Shown: positions 56,101-64,000 of the stretch, piece by piece
How positions within the stretch are numbered: position 1 is the first letter of the stretch
How the letters are laid out: each line of letters begins with the position of its first letter
DNA from: Sphingosinicella sp. CPCC 101087
GTDB lineage: Bacteria > Pseudomonadota > Alphaproteobacteria > Sphingomonadales > Sphingomonadaceae
Direction of reading: 5' to 3'
NCBI RefSeq assembly: GCF_004151485.1
Contig: NZ_SBFF01000003.1
Span: 1-64,000, forward strand
DNA length: 64,000 nt
The notes under the pieces: generated by a model
Databases searched by the model: none
What the model saw: only the letters and a program-made list of their open reading frames with translations
Told to the model about the DNA's origin: nothing
Program-made: the position numbers and the translations under genes

Positions 56101-57317
56101 AAATCCTCGCGCTGCTCGCTTTGGCGATTGCTGCGCCGGCGGCTGGGCAGACGGAGCCGCATTATGAAATGCGCGCCGCGTTCGACCCGTCAGGCGCGCT
56201 CGAGGCGGATGTCGAGATCGTCCTGCCGCCCGGCACGCGCGAAAAGACTTTCCTGCTGTCGCGCCGATTCGAGCTCCGCGGTGTCATGCTCTCGGGCGCC
56301 AGCCTGGCCGGCGTGACGGCCGCCGAATCCCCGGTCGAGGGGCTCTACGCCTATCGCTTCGTCGCCGCGCCCGAGGCGAACGGACCGATGCGCCTGCGCC
56401 TGCTCTACGGCGGGCCGATCAACCCTGCCGAGGACAATGGCGTGAGGCCGCTCCGCGACGATGGGTTCGAGCTGTTCATAGACCATATGTGGTTTCCGGT
56501 CGGCGCCGATATCCAGACCCGCTTCACTTTGGATGCCGAAATCGAAGGTCTCGCGCCCGATTTGGTGGTCGTGGCGCAGGGCGAGGTGACGCGCGGCCCC
56601 ACAAGCGTGCGCATCCGGCGCGACTATATCGACATCGACATCCCGATGGTCGCGATGCGCGGCCTCGAGCGCGCCGAGGCGCCGGGAGTCGAATTCTTCT
56701 CGCGCGATCTCGGCACGCGCCTTTCCACTTTCTACATCCGCCATTCGGAAGGCGCCGCCCGATATTTCGAGCGCTGGTTCGGCCCGCTCGCGCAGACGGT
56801 GCGGATGGCGGTGGTATGGCGCGATCGGCCGATGGCCTATGCCCGCACCGGCTATACCGTCTTTTCCGAAGGCGGGCGCAGCGCGCCGGACTATCCGGAG
56901 AGCGGCGCCGCCCGCCACGCCGGGCACGAGGTGGCCCATGCCTGGTGGATGCTGGCCAGCCCGATCACGGACGATTTCTGGCTCGTCGAATCCGCCGCCG
57001 AATATTGCGCCATCCGCTATCTCGAAACGGCGCTCGGTGCCGAGGCGGCGGCGGAGATGATCGAGGAAAAGAGACGCGTTTCCGCGGACGCCGGGCCGGT
57101 AATGGGTCACGGCCGTCCGAACCGGGTCCAGCTCTATCAGAAGGGCCCTTTGCTGCTCGTCGACCTGGAGCGGCGGATCGGCCGGCCGGCCATGGACCGG
57201 CTGCTGGCCGAGATGGCGCGCGAGCCGGTGCACACGACGGCCGTCTTCCTCCGCCTGCTTACCGGCGTCGCCGGTGCGGAAGTGGCTGCGGCCTTCGAGC
57301 AAGCCCTCCGAAGCTGA
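56097..57317 (+). CDS. Compact exported M1-like (gluzincin) metalloprotein
   Basis: A 406-residue protein with a signal peptide (ILALLALAIAAPAAGQ). The zinc motif is His277-Glu-Val-Ala-His281 with Glu298 in DFWLVESAAEY, and YQKGPLLLVDLE gives the Tyr-xx-Gly region used by M1 enzymes as proton donor. It is smaller than ordinary M1 peptidases (about 550-900 residues). The gap between HEVAH and the Glu is 16 residues and not the usual 18. The GxMEN exopeptidase motif is missing; the corresponding segment reads AYARTGYTVFSEGG. It may be a specialised peptidase or a degenerate relative. The ATG overlaps the amidohydrolase stop (ATGA); it ends the operon. Confidence 0.8.
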   Translation: MKILALLALAIAAPAAGQTEPHYEMRAAFDPSGALEADVEIVLPPGTREKTFLLSRRFELRGVMLSGASLAGVTAAESPVEGLYAYRFVAAPEANGPMRLRLLYGGPINPAEDNGVRPLRDDGFELFIDHMWFPVGADIQTRFTLDAEIEGLAPDLVVVAQGEVTRGPTSVRIRRDYIDIDIPMVAMRGLERAEAPGVEFFSRDLGTRLSTFYIRHSEGAARYFERWFGPLAQTVRMAVVWRDRPMAYARTGYTVFSEGGRSAPDYPESGAARHAGHEVAHAWWMLASPITDDFWLVESAAEYCAIRYLETALGAEAAAEMIEEKRRVSADAGPVMGHGRPNRVQLYQKGPLLLVDLERRIGRPAMDRLLAEMAREPVHTTAVFLRLLTGVAGAEVAAAFEQALRS

Positions 57318-57325
57318 CCGGTCGA

Positions 57326-57341
57326 TCCTGACCCGTCAGGA
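57326..57341. terminator. Small hairpin between convergent operons
   Basis: TCCTGA (57326-57331) and TCAGGA (57336-57341) flank CCCG in the 18-base space between two convergent operons and overlap the permease stop codon. The short stem and lack of a T run make it a weak candidate for a bidirectional terminator. Confidence 0.25.
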
Positions 57342-58169
57342 AACGGGCGGCCGGTTCATCCGCTCGCTGCGGCGGCGCAGCAGCTCGGCGGTGCCGAGCA
57401 GCAGCGACGAGGCGATGACCAGCAAGGTCGCCGCCGCGGTGATAGTCGGGCTGATCTGCTCGCGAACGCCTTCGAACATTTGCAGCGGGATGGTGCGCTG
57501 GTCGGGTCCGGCGATGAACAGGGCGACCACGGTCTCGTCGAACGAGGTCATGAAGGCGAACACCGCGCCCGCGGCGATTCCGGGGCCGATCAGCGGCACC
57601 AGGATCCGGATCAGCACGGTGGTCGGCGGCGCGCCGAGGCTGGCGGCGGCCCGGACCATCTCGAAATCGAAGCCTTGCAGGGCGGCATGGACGACGATGA
57701 CGACGAACGGCGTCGCCAGCACGGTATGCGCGAGCACCAGGCCGGCGAAGCCGTTCACCAGCCCAAGCGGCGCGAACAGGAAGTAGAAGGCGATGGCGAC
57801 GACGACCACCGGAACGACCATCGGGGCCGCGAACAGGCCGGCGATGAACGGCTTGGCGCGCGACTTCATACGCGCCAGTCCGATTGCGGCGAGCGTGCCC
57901 AGCGGGGTCGCCAGCAAGGTCGTCGCCACGGCCACGGAGATGCTGTTGCGGAACGCCCGCGTCCAGGCGGGAGAGTGCATGAGCTCGCGATACCAGCGCA
58001 GCGACAACCCGTCCTCGGGGAAGACGAGGAAGGCGCTCGGATTGAGCGACAAGGGGATCACCGCCAGCGTCGGCAGGACGAGAAAGGCGAAGACGAGGGT
58101 GCAGGCGCCGACCAGCAGCGCCCGTGCCGCGCGCTGGCCGGGCGATCGCCAGGGAGACACCGGGCTCAT
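57336..58169 (-). CDS. ABC transporter permease, PotC-like
   Basis: A 277-residue inner-membrane permease with about six helices. The cytoplasmic EAA-type loop reads FEMVRAAASLGAPPTTVLIR, which docks onto the ATPase, and FDETVVALFIAGPDQRTIPL is characteristic of PotC-type subunits of spermidine/putrescine, opine or thiamine-like importers. ATG 58169 overlaps the upstream permease stop by four bases. It is the last gene of the five-gene operon. Confidence 0.92.
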   Translation of the reverse strand: MSPVSPWRSPGQRAARALLVGACTLVFAFLVLPTLAVIPLSLNPSAFLVFPEDGLSLRWYRELMHSPAWTRAFRNSISVAVATTLLATPLGTLAAIGLARMKSRAKPFIAGLFAAPMVVPVVVVAIAFYFLFAPLGLVNGFAGLVLAHTVLATPFVVIVVHAALQGFDFEMVRAAASLGAPPTTVLIRILVPLIGPGIAAGAVFAFMTSFDETVVALFIAGPDQRTIPLQMFEGVREQISPTITAAATLLVIASSLLLGTAELLRRRSERMNRPPVS

Positions 58170-59404
58170 GCCGGCACCGTCCGGACGAGGTAGCGGCCGG
58201 CGAAGAGCATCAGCGCCAGGGGAAGCAGCAGCAGCAGGCTGAGCGCTGCGGCCATGCCCCAGTTCAGCGTCTGGTTGGTGTAGAAGGCGATCGATCCGCT
58301 CAGCATCTGGTCGCCGCCGCCGCCGACCAGGGCCGGCGTGATATAGTAGCCGAGCGCCAGGGTGAACACGATGATCATTCCCGCGGCGAGGCCGGGCACG
58401 GTCTGCGGGAAATAGACCTTCAGGAAGGCGGCCGCCGGAGTCGCTCCGAGCGAGCTGGCGGCGCGCATCTCCGCGGCCGGAATGCTTTTCATCACCCCAT
58501 AGAGGGGCAGCACGAGGAAGGGCAGCAGCACGTGCGTCATGGCGATGTAGACGCCGATCCGGTTGTAGACCAAGGCGAGCGGCGCCTCGATCAGCCCTAC
58601 GTCCAGCAGCAGGTTGTTCAGCACGCCCTCGGTCTGGAGCAGCACGACCCAGGCTGTGGTGCGGACCAGCGCCGAGGTCCAGAAGGGGAGCAGGACCAGG
58701 ATGAGCAGGGGATTGGCCCAGCGCGCGGGCAGGCTGGCAAGCAGATAGGCGACCGGATAGCCGAGCAGGGCGCAAAGCAGGGCGACGACGGCGCTGATCT
58801 TGAAGGTGCGCAGCAGGATCTCGACGAACACCGCTTGCTCCGGTTCGACCCGCTCGATCCGGCCGTCGGCATTCAGCCGCCGGTCGACCGAGGCCAGCAG
58901 GTAGAAGCTCGTCAGGGGCCCGGCGGCATGCCGCATCGTCGCCCATTGCGCCGGCTCGCCCCAGCGCGGATCGATTCGTGCCAGGTCGGCGACGGATTCG
59001 GCCGGAGCGCCCTCTTCGATCGCCGCGGCGGTCGCATAGACGAGGCTGCGCGATCCCACCCGGTCGTAATTGAGCCGGTTGGCGACCAGGTTCAGCGTCG
59101 CCGCTTGGCGCGAAGCCCTCATCTCCGTTCCGAGAATGCGCGCCAGGCCGTCGTCGGGCAGCCCCCGCCCGTCCCATTCGCGCAGGGCCTCCGCGGTCAG
59201 TGGCCAGGCGGTGGCCAGTTCATGGTCGGTGACCCCCCGCGCCATCATCAGGAGCACCGGAGCGAGGAAGCCGATGGCCAGGAACAGGAGCAAGGGTGCA
59301 ACCAGAGCGAAGGTCCAGCCGCGCTTCGCCCCGCTCCGCCGCCGGCCGGCGGCAGGCTCAATGGGCGAGCCAGGCATTGAAGCGCTGGGTAAGCTGGTCC
59401 CCAT
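58166..59404 (-). CDS. ABC transporter permease, PotB-like
   Basis: A ~412-residue inner-membrane permease. It is longer than PotB (about 280) because about 110 extra residues lie between the first helix (ALVAPLLLFLAIGFLAPVLL) and the core, an insertion also seen in some opine/polyamine permeases. The EAA-type loop is AEMRAASSLGATPAAAFLKV, and FWTSALVRTTAWVVLLQTEG is typical. The start is ambiguous: ATG 59404 has GGGTGGAAT just upstream; ATG 59377 would overlap the binding-protein gene by 20 bases. Either way translation is coupled to the binding-protein gene. Confidence 0.88.
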   Translation of the reverse strand: MGTSLPSASMPGSPIEPAAGRRRSGAKRGWTFALVAPLLLFLAIGFLAPVLLMMARGVTDHELATAWPLTAEALREWDGRGLPDDGLARILGTEMRASRQAATLNLVANRLNYDRVGSRSLVYATAAAIEEGAPAESVADLARIDPRWGEPAQWATMRHAAGPLTSFYLLASVDRRLNADGRIERVEPEQAVFVEILLRTFKISAVVALLCALLGYPVAYLLASLPARWANPLLILVLLPFWTSALVRTTAWVVLLQTEGVLNNLLLDVGLIEAPLALVYNRIGVYIAMTHVLLPFLVLPLYGVMKSIPAAEMRAASSLGATPAAAFLKVYFPQTVPGLAAGMIIVFTLALGYYITPALVGGGGDQMLSGSIAFYTNQTLNWGMAAALSLLLLLPLALMLFAGRYLVRTVPA

Positions 59405-60419
59405 ATTCCACCCAGAAGTTTGCATCGAGCTCCAGCGCGTTGGTCATGTTGTTCGGGTCGGAGGGCGTATCGAGCCGCAGCCGCGGATCGATCAGCTCGC
59501 CGGCGCGGCGGCTGGTCAGGCCGGTCGGTATATATTGCGGCAGGCGCATCTGGTTCTCGGGCAGGGTCATGTGGCGCAGCAGCTGGGCCGCCTCGGCCTT
59601 GCGTGGGCTGTTGCTGAGGATCACCCAATAATCGACCGCATAGATGTTGCCGTCCCAGCTCACCCGGAAGTTGCGCCCTTCGGTGCGATTGGCGACGATC
59701 AGCCGGCCCGGGCTGGTCACCGACATGGCCACTTCGCCCGATCCGAGCAGGTCCGGGACCTGCGAGATGGAGGACCACCAGACGACGTTCGGCTTGAGCG
59801 CGTCCAGCTTTCGGAAGGCGCGGTCGATGCCCGCCGGCGTGCGCAGGGTCGGATAGACCTGGCTCGCCGGCACGCCGTCGGCCATCAGCGCAAACTCCAG
59901 CGTATATTTGGGCGTGCGCCGCATCCCGCGCCGGCCGGGGAAGCGCTCCACGTCCCAGAAGTCCGCCCACGTCCGGGGGCCGGGCCCTTCGATCCGGTCG
60001 CCGTCCCAGCCGATCAGATAGGACCAGAGCATCGCGCCGACGCCGCAGTCATGGACTGCCGTCGGAATGAAGGCGTCGCGGCCGCCGAGCGACGACCATT
60101 CGAGCGGTTCGAACAGGCCCTCCTCGCAGCCGAGGATCAGATCCTCCGTCTCGACCTGGACGACGTCCCAGCTCGTGTCGCCGCCCAGCACCTTGGTGCG
60201 GATGACGCCGACGCCGCCATGCCATGTGTCTTCCTGAAGCCGGATCCCCGTCGCGCGGGTGAATGACTGCCAGTAGGCGCGGCGATGGGCCTCCTGCGAG
60301 GATCCGCCCCAGCCCACCACGGTGAGCGGCCTGGGCTCGGACTCGCCGGAGCAGCCCGTCAGGCCGATCAGGGCCGCCGGGAGCGCCAGCCAGGCGAGCA
60401 GCCGCCGCAAGCCGGTCAT
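59358..60419 (-). CDS. Periplasmic substrate-binding lipoprotein, PotD-like
   Basis: A 353-residue solute-binding protein. The signal ends in the lipobox LIGLTGC with Cys23, so it is lipid-anchored. The mature part starts LTVVGWGGSSQEAHRRAYWQ and contains WDVVQVETEDLILGCEEG and PNVVWWSSISQVPDLLGSGE, the pattern of spermidine/putrescine-type (type II) binding proteins. The substrate is probably a small cationic or amino compound, such as a polyamine or opine. ATG 60419 overlaps the stop of the ATPase gene by four bases. Confidence 0.9.
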   Translation of the reverse strand: MTGLRRLLAWLALPAALIGLTGCSGESEPRPLTVVGWGGSSQEAHRRAYWQSFTRATGIRLQEDTWHGGVGVIRTKVLGGDTSWDVVQVETEDLILGCEEGLFEPLEWSSLGGRDAFIPTAVHDCGVGAMLWSYLIGWDGDRIEGPGPRTWADFWDVERFPGRRGMRRTPKYTLEFALMADGVPASQVYPTLRTPAGIDRAFRKLDALKPNVVWWSSISQVPDLLGSGEVAMSVTSPGRLIVANRTEGRNFRVSWDGNIYAVDYWVILSNSPRKAEAAQLLRHMTLPENQMRLPQYIPTGLTSRRAGELIDPRLRLDTPSDPNNMTNALELDANFWVEYGDQLTQRFNAWLAH

Positions 60420-61537
60420 GCCCCGCCTCCGTTGACGCGGCCGGCCGGGAAGGCGAGGCATCGGTCGGCGCACCAGCCGATCGTCAGGCGGTCCGAGCCG
60501 CCGGGCGCAGACCCGTTTTGCGTGCGTATGGTCAACGCCGCCCCCCCGGGAAGTATGGCCCGCAGGCGGCTATGATCGCCGTGATAGGCGACATCGTCAA
60601 CGCAGGCGGCAAAGCGGTTGCACAGGGTCCCGATCTCGGTCCCGGTCTCCACATGCTCCGGCCGTATCGTCGTCACCACCGCGTCGCCGGGCCCGATGTC
60701 GCCGACGGCTGTCGCGCGCACCAGAAGGTCGCCGGCGATGCGCACTTCGCAGGTCGCGCCGTCGCGCGCGGTGACGATTCCGTCGAGGCCGTTATTCTCG
60801 CCGACGAACCCGGCGACGAAGGCATTTTCCGGTCGCTCGTAGATCGCCTCGGGTGTGCCGACCTGCTGGACGACGCCCCCGGCGAAGACGACGATTCGGT
60901 CCGACAGGGTAAGGGCTTCGGCCTGGTCGTGGGTGACGTAGATCACCGTCACGCCGAGCCGGCGCTGGATGCGCTTGATCTCGACCTGGAGCCGCTCGCG
61001 CAGTTGGCGGTCCAGGGCGCCGAGCGGCTCGTCCATCAGCACGAGGTCGGGTTCGAAGACGAGCGCGCGGGCCAGGGCGACGCGCTGCCGCTGGCCGCCT
61101 GAAAGCTGGTCCGGGCGGCGGCCGCCGAGCCCTCCCAGGTCGACCAGCTCGAGCGCCGCCTCCACCTTCGCTTGCGCGGCGTCGCCCCGCAGGCCGCGCA
61201 CCTGGAGCGGGAATTGCACGTTCTGGGCGACGTTCATGTGCGGGAACAGCGCGTAGTTCTGGAACACGACCCCCATGTTGCGCTTGTGCGGCGGCCGGCC
61301 GCGCAGCGACCGGCCCTCCATCCTTATGTCCCCCTCGGTCGGTGCCTCGAAGCCGGCGAGCATCATCAGCGTCGTCGTCTTGCCGGACCCCGACGGGCCG
61401 AGCAGGGTCAGGAACTCGCCCTTGCGGACGGAAAGGTTCAGGCCGCAAACCGCCGCGCGCCCGCCATCATAGCTTTTGCCGACGTCGGCAAAGGCGACGA
61501 AGGCGGCGTCGGGGGCAAGCGGTTCGGCTTGGGTCAT
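60416..61537 (-). CDS. ABC transporter ATPase, PotA-like
   Basis: A 373-residue cytoplasmic ATPase that drives the adjacent permeases. Walker A is GPSGSGKT (residues 47-54), the signature LSGGQRQRVALARAL, Walker B LVLMDEPLGALD and the switch His in VIYVTHDQAEAL. The last ~120 residues form the TOBE regulatory domain (VTTIRPEHVE; AYHGDHSRLRAILPGG) typical of PotA/FbpC. ATG 61537 shares its first base with the stop of the aminotransferase gene. Confidence 0.94.
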   Translation of the reverse strand: MTQAEPLAPDAAFVAFADVGKSYDGGRAAVCGLNLSVRKGEFLTLLGPSGSGKTTTLMMLAGFEAPTEGDIRMEGRSLRGRPPHKRNMGVVFQNYALFPHMNVAQNVQFPLQVRGLRGDAAQAKVEAALELVDLGGLGGRRPDQLSGGQRQRVALARALVFEPDLVLMDEPLGALDRQLRERLQVEIKRIQRRLGVTVIYVTHDQAEALTLSDRIVVFAGGVVQQVGTPEAIYERPENAFVAGFVGENNGLDGIVTARDGATCEVRIAGDLLVRATAVGDIGPGDAVVTTIRPEHVETGTEIGTLCNRFAACVDDVAYHGDHSRLRAILPGGAALTIRTQNGSAPGGSDRLTIGWCADRCLAFPAGRVNGGGA

Positions 61538-62829
61538 CAGGCCGCGAGGGGCGCGTAGATCGCGGCCAGACGTTCGACGCCCTCGTCGATCTGCTCCGGG
61601 GTCGCATAGCTGTAGGAAAGGCGGACATGATGGTTGGGCCGCGTCCGGTTGGCCGGATAGGCTTCCCCGCCCGCGAAGAACTTGCTTCCGGCGATGATGT
61701 TGACGCCGGCCTGTGCGGCGCGGGCGGCGAGGGCGTCGCCGTCGATATGCGGCGGCAGGGTCAGCCAGACATAATAGCCGCCTTCCGGAACGCTCAGCTG
61801 CGCCTCCGGCAGACGCCGGCGTACGGCGGCGACCATCCGGTCCCTGCGCTCGCGATAGACCGCCTGAACGCGTTCGACATGGGCGGCGAAGGCGGGCGAA
61901 CGTCCGAACTCGTAGATGATCCGCTGCATCAGCGGCGAGGAGCCCCCATCCGATTTGAGCTGGATCAGCCTCGCGATCAGCTCGGATTCCGCGGCGACCC
62001 AGCCGATCCTCAGTCCCGGCGCGATCAGCTTCGAGAATGTGCCGAGGTGGATGACGATTCCGCCCGGGTCGAGCGCCTTCAGCGAGGCGATCGTCGGTCC
62101 CTCGAACCGCACCCGCCGGTAGGGTGTGTCCTCGACGACGAAGATGCCCTCGCGCTCGGCGATCTCGATCAGCCGCAGCCGTCTTTGCTCGCTCATCGTG
62201 GCGCCGGTCGGATTGTGGAAGTCGGCGACATTGTAGATCAGCTTCGGGAGCGGCCGGCCCTCGGCCTGGCGCTCGGCGAGCGCGTGCTCGAGCGCCTCGG
62301 TGAGCAGCCCGTCCTCGTCCTGCCCGACCTCGACGAATTCGACGCCGAAGCTTCGGAAGATCGGGATGGCGGTGAAATAGGTCGGCGCGGTGACGACGAC
62401 GGCGTCGCCTTCGTCGAGCAGCAGCCGGCACACCAGCTCCAGCCCGTGCTTGGCGCCGTTGACGATCAGCAGATTGTCGGGCCCGAGCGAGCAGCCGTCC
62501 TCGTTCATCAGGTCGGCAAGCCAGCCGCGCAGCTCGGGTTGGCCCTGCGTGGCCGAATATTGCAGCGTTTCCTCGCGATGCTCGGTCAGCGCGGCGTGCG
62601 CGAAGGCGGTCAGGTCCGGAAGCAGCTGCGGCGCGGCGAAGCCGGAATCGAACGGGATCACCTCCGGCCCGAGCTCGGATGGGAAATGGGGGGCAGGGAA
62701 GGCGGTCGAGAGCGTCGCGGCGCGACGGGCAAAGCGGTTCTCGATCACGTGGCACCACCCCGGCTGCGACGGCCTCTCGAACGCGGGCCGTCTGCCAATG
62801 ACGATGCGTCTCGCCGGCTTATCCGCCAT
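61537..62829 (-). CDS. PLP-dependent aminotransferase, class I/II (MocR-like without HTH)
   Basis: A 430-residue cytoplasmic fold-type I enzyme. The PLP lysine is Lys267 in GTFSKLIAPGLRIGW, FHNPTG carries the Asn that contacts the cofactor, and the Asp-x-x-Tyr segment is EDTPYRRV. The overall pattern resembles 2-aminoadipate/aromatic aminotransferases (LysN/ARO8 type) and the catalytic part of MocR regulators, but no DNA-binding domain is present. The start is uncertain: ATG 62829 or GTG 62748, the latter with GGGGTGG six bases upstream. It is the first gene of the Pot-like operon, so it probably transaminates the imported amino compound. Confidence 0.88.
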   Translation of the reverse strand: MADKPARRIVIGRRPAFERPSQPGWCHVIENRFARRAATLSTAFPAPHFPSELGPEVIPFDSGFAAPQLLPDLTAFAHAALTEHREETLQYSATQGQPELRGWLADLMNEDGCSLGPDNLLIVNGAKHGLELVCRLLLDEGDAVVVTAPTYFTAIPIFRSFGVEFVEVGQDEDGLLTEALEHALAERQAEGRPLPKLIYNVADFHNPTGATMSEQRRLRLIEIAEREGIFVVEDTPYRRVRFEGPTIASLKALDPGGIVIHLGTFSKLIAPGLRIGWVAAESELIARLIQLKSDGGSSPLMQRIIYEFGRSPAFAAHVERVQAVYRERRDRMVAAVRRRLPEAQLSVPEGGYYVWLTLPPHIDGDALAARAAQAGVNIIAGSKFFAGGEAYPANRTRPNHHVRLSYSYATPEQIDEGVERLAAIYAPLAA

Positions 62830-62935
62830 CCGGCGCTCGCGAAAATCGTCAGTGGCGGATTTGACGCGCCGGTGCGTCGTTCAGGAGAGAAGCAAGCGCG
62901 CAGGCGCACGCGAACGGGGGAGATGGTCGGGAGGG

Positions 62936-64000
62936 ATGAAGCGCGTCGCGGCCATTCTGCTCCTGACGGCCGCCTGCGCCGCCGGTGCCCAGCCTCCTCC
63001 CGAGCGTGCCGACGCGACGGCGCCCGATCCCTTTCCGAGCACGTATCGGCGTGCGCCGGGTGCGCCGATGGCGATCACCGGCGCCCATATCCTCACCGGC
63101 ACCGGCGCCGAGCTCGTCAACGGCACGATCCTCGTCCGGGACGGCCTCGTCGAGGCGGTCGGAGAGGATCTCGCGGTTCCGGAGGGCTATGAGGTCGTCG
63201 ACGCCAGCGGCCGCTGGCTGACGCCCGGCCTGATCGACGCCCATTCCCATCTCGGCGTCTCGTCGTCGCCGACCACCCCCCTCAGCGCCGATCATAATGA
63301 AGGCACCTCGCCGAACACGGCGGAGGTCTGGGCCGAACATGCGGTCTGGCCTCAGGATCCGCAGTTCCGCCTCGCCCGCGCCGGCGGAGTCACCACTTTG
63401 ATGATCCTGCCCGGATCCGGCAATCTGATAGGCGGCCGGTCGGTGACTCTGCGCAACGTGCCGTCCCCGACCGTCCAGGGGATGAAGTTCCCCGGCGCCC
63501 CTTACGGCGTGAAGATGGCCTGCGGCGAGAATCCGAAGCGCAGCTACGGAGCGCGCGGGCGCTCCCCGGCCACGCGGATGGGCAATGTCGCCTTGTTCCG
63601 CCGCGCCTGGATCGAGGCGGCCGATTATGCCCGACGGCTCGACCGCGCCGGCTCCGGCGGCGAGCCGCCTCGCCGCGACCTCCAGCTCGAGACGCTGGCC
63701 GGCGTTCTCGATGGCGAGATACTCGTCCAGAATCATTGCTATCGCGCCGACGAGATGGCGATCATGATCGATATGGGCCGCGAGTTCGGCTTCCGTATCC
63801 GCGCCTTCCATCACGCCACGGAGGCCTACAAGATCGCGCCCATGCTCGCGCGCGAGGATATCTGCGTCGCAACCTGGGCGAGCAGCTGGGGTTCGAAGAT
63901 GGAGGCGCTCGATTCGGTCGAGGAGAATGCGCCGATGATCGAGGCCGCGGGCGGCTGCGCGATCATCCATTCGGACGACGCCACGCTCGGCCAGCGCCTC
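62936..64000 (+). CDS. Exported amidohydrolase, N-terminal part (3' end outside window)
   Basis: The frame opens with ATG 62936, preceded by GGGAGGG, and runs to the window end without a stop (355 residues visible). It encodes MKRVAAILLLTAACAAGAQ, a signal peptide, then AITGAHILTGTGAELVNGT, GLIDAHSHLGVSSS (HxH metal site) and GGVTTLMILPGSGNLIGGRS. These are amidohydrolase-family features of the dihydroorotase/imidazolonepropionase-like type. It is divergent from the aminotransferase gene 106 bases away. A peptide- or amide-hydrolysing role would fit its surroundings but is not shown. It was found by translating the sequence directly, because the gene is cut off by the window edge. Confidence 0.85.
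   Translation, partial: MKRVAAILLLTAACAAGAQPPPERADATAPDPFPSTYRRAPGAPMAITGAHILTGTGAELVNGTILVRDGLVEAVGEDLAVPEGYEVVDASGRWLTPGLIDAHSHLGVSSSPTTPLSADHNEGTSPNTAEVWAEHAVWPQDPQFRLARAGGVTTLMILPGSGNLIGGRSVTLRNVPSPTVQGMKFPGAPYGVKMACGENPKRSYGARGRSPATRMGNVALFRRAWIEAADYARRLDRAGSGGEPPRRDLQLETLAGVLDGEILVQNHCYRADEMAIMIDMGREFGFRIRAFHHATEAYKIAPMLAREDICVATWASSWGSKMEALDSVEENAPMIEAAGGCAIIHSDDATLGQRL

Noticed and set aside
44267-57317. A complete lasso-peptide biosynthesis cluster
   Set aside because: The receptor, FecIR and S9 peptidase resemble the accessory part of such clusters, but no precursor, cyclase, leader-binding or leader-peptidase gene was seen in the window.

Overview
The window is GC-rich, densely coded DNA that looks like a chromosome segment of a sphingomonad-type alphaproteobacterium (order Sphingomonadales or a close relative). 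This is inferred from gene content, not from a marker gene: two large TonB-dependent receptors, a FecI/FecR pair, many exported peptidases and amidohydrolases, a complex I NDUFA9-like epimerase, a type I secretion (T1SS) giant adhesin and ATGA-type gene overlaps. No rRNA, CRISPR array, transposase or prophage was seen. Both ends cut a gene: the left end lies inside a giant repeat protein and the right end inside an amidohydrolase gene.

Layout. 1-8739: C-terminal 2.9k residues of a T1SS-exported giant adhesin. 8804-12441: MscS channel, EamA exporter, tRNA-Leu(CAG), NDUFA9-like protein, tRNA-Tyr(GTA). 12604-24917: a catabolic island made of acetaldehyde dehydrogenase, 4-hydroxy-2-oxovalerate aldolase, a Tat-type propeller protein, an IclR regulator, a TonB-dependent receptor, then a tight five-gene operon (two-cluster ferredoxin-like protein, unrecognised Cys-rich protein, lipoprotein amidohydrolase, MFS transporter, SMP-30-like propeller). 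Similar 15-bp inverted repeats precede the first operon and the receptor, and a shorter relative precedes the IclR gene. 24943-29389 (minus): HlyD, ABC and TolC-like T1SS components, the likely exporter of the adhesin. 29568-35465 (minus): Mrp Na+(K+)/H+ antiporter operon with fused A-B subunit. 35674-37794 (minus): sensor histidine kinase. 38016-44221: M16 peptidase, SseA-type sulfurtransferase, secreted esterase and an unrecognised exported repeat protein.

44267-57317: FecI-like sigma factor, FecR-like anti-sigma and a TonB receptor with an N-terminal STN signalling domain, followed without gaps by an S9 peptidase, two DUF885 proteins, an exported amidohydrolase of the dipeptidase-like type and a compact M1-like metalloprotein. 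The simplest reading is a cell-surface-signalled system for importing a peptide-like ligand and degrading it in the periplasm. 57336-62829 (minus): aminotransferase followed by a polyamine/opine-type ABC importer (ATPase, lipoprotein binding protein, two permeases), which could take up and process the small products. 62936-64000: start of another exported amidohydrolase.

The most promising leads are the peptide-scavenging locus, the ferredoxin/Cys-rich gene pair of unknown function, and the shared inverted repeats that may define an IclR regulon.
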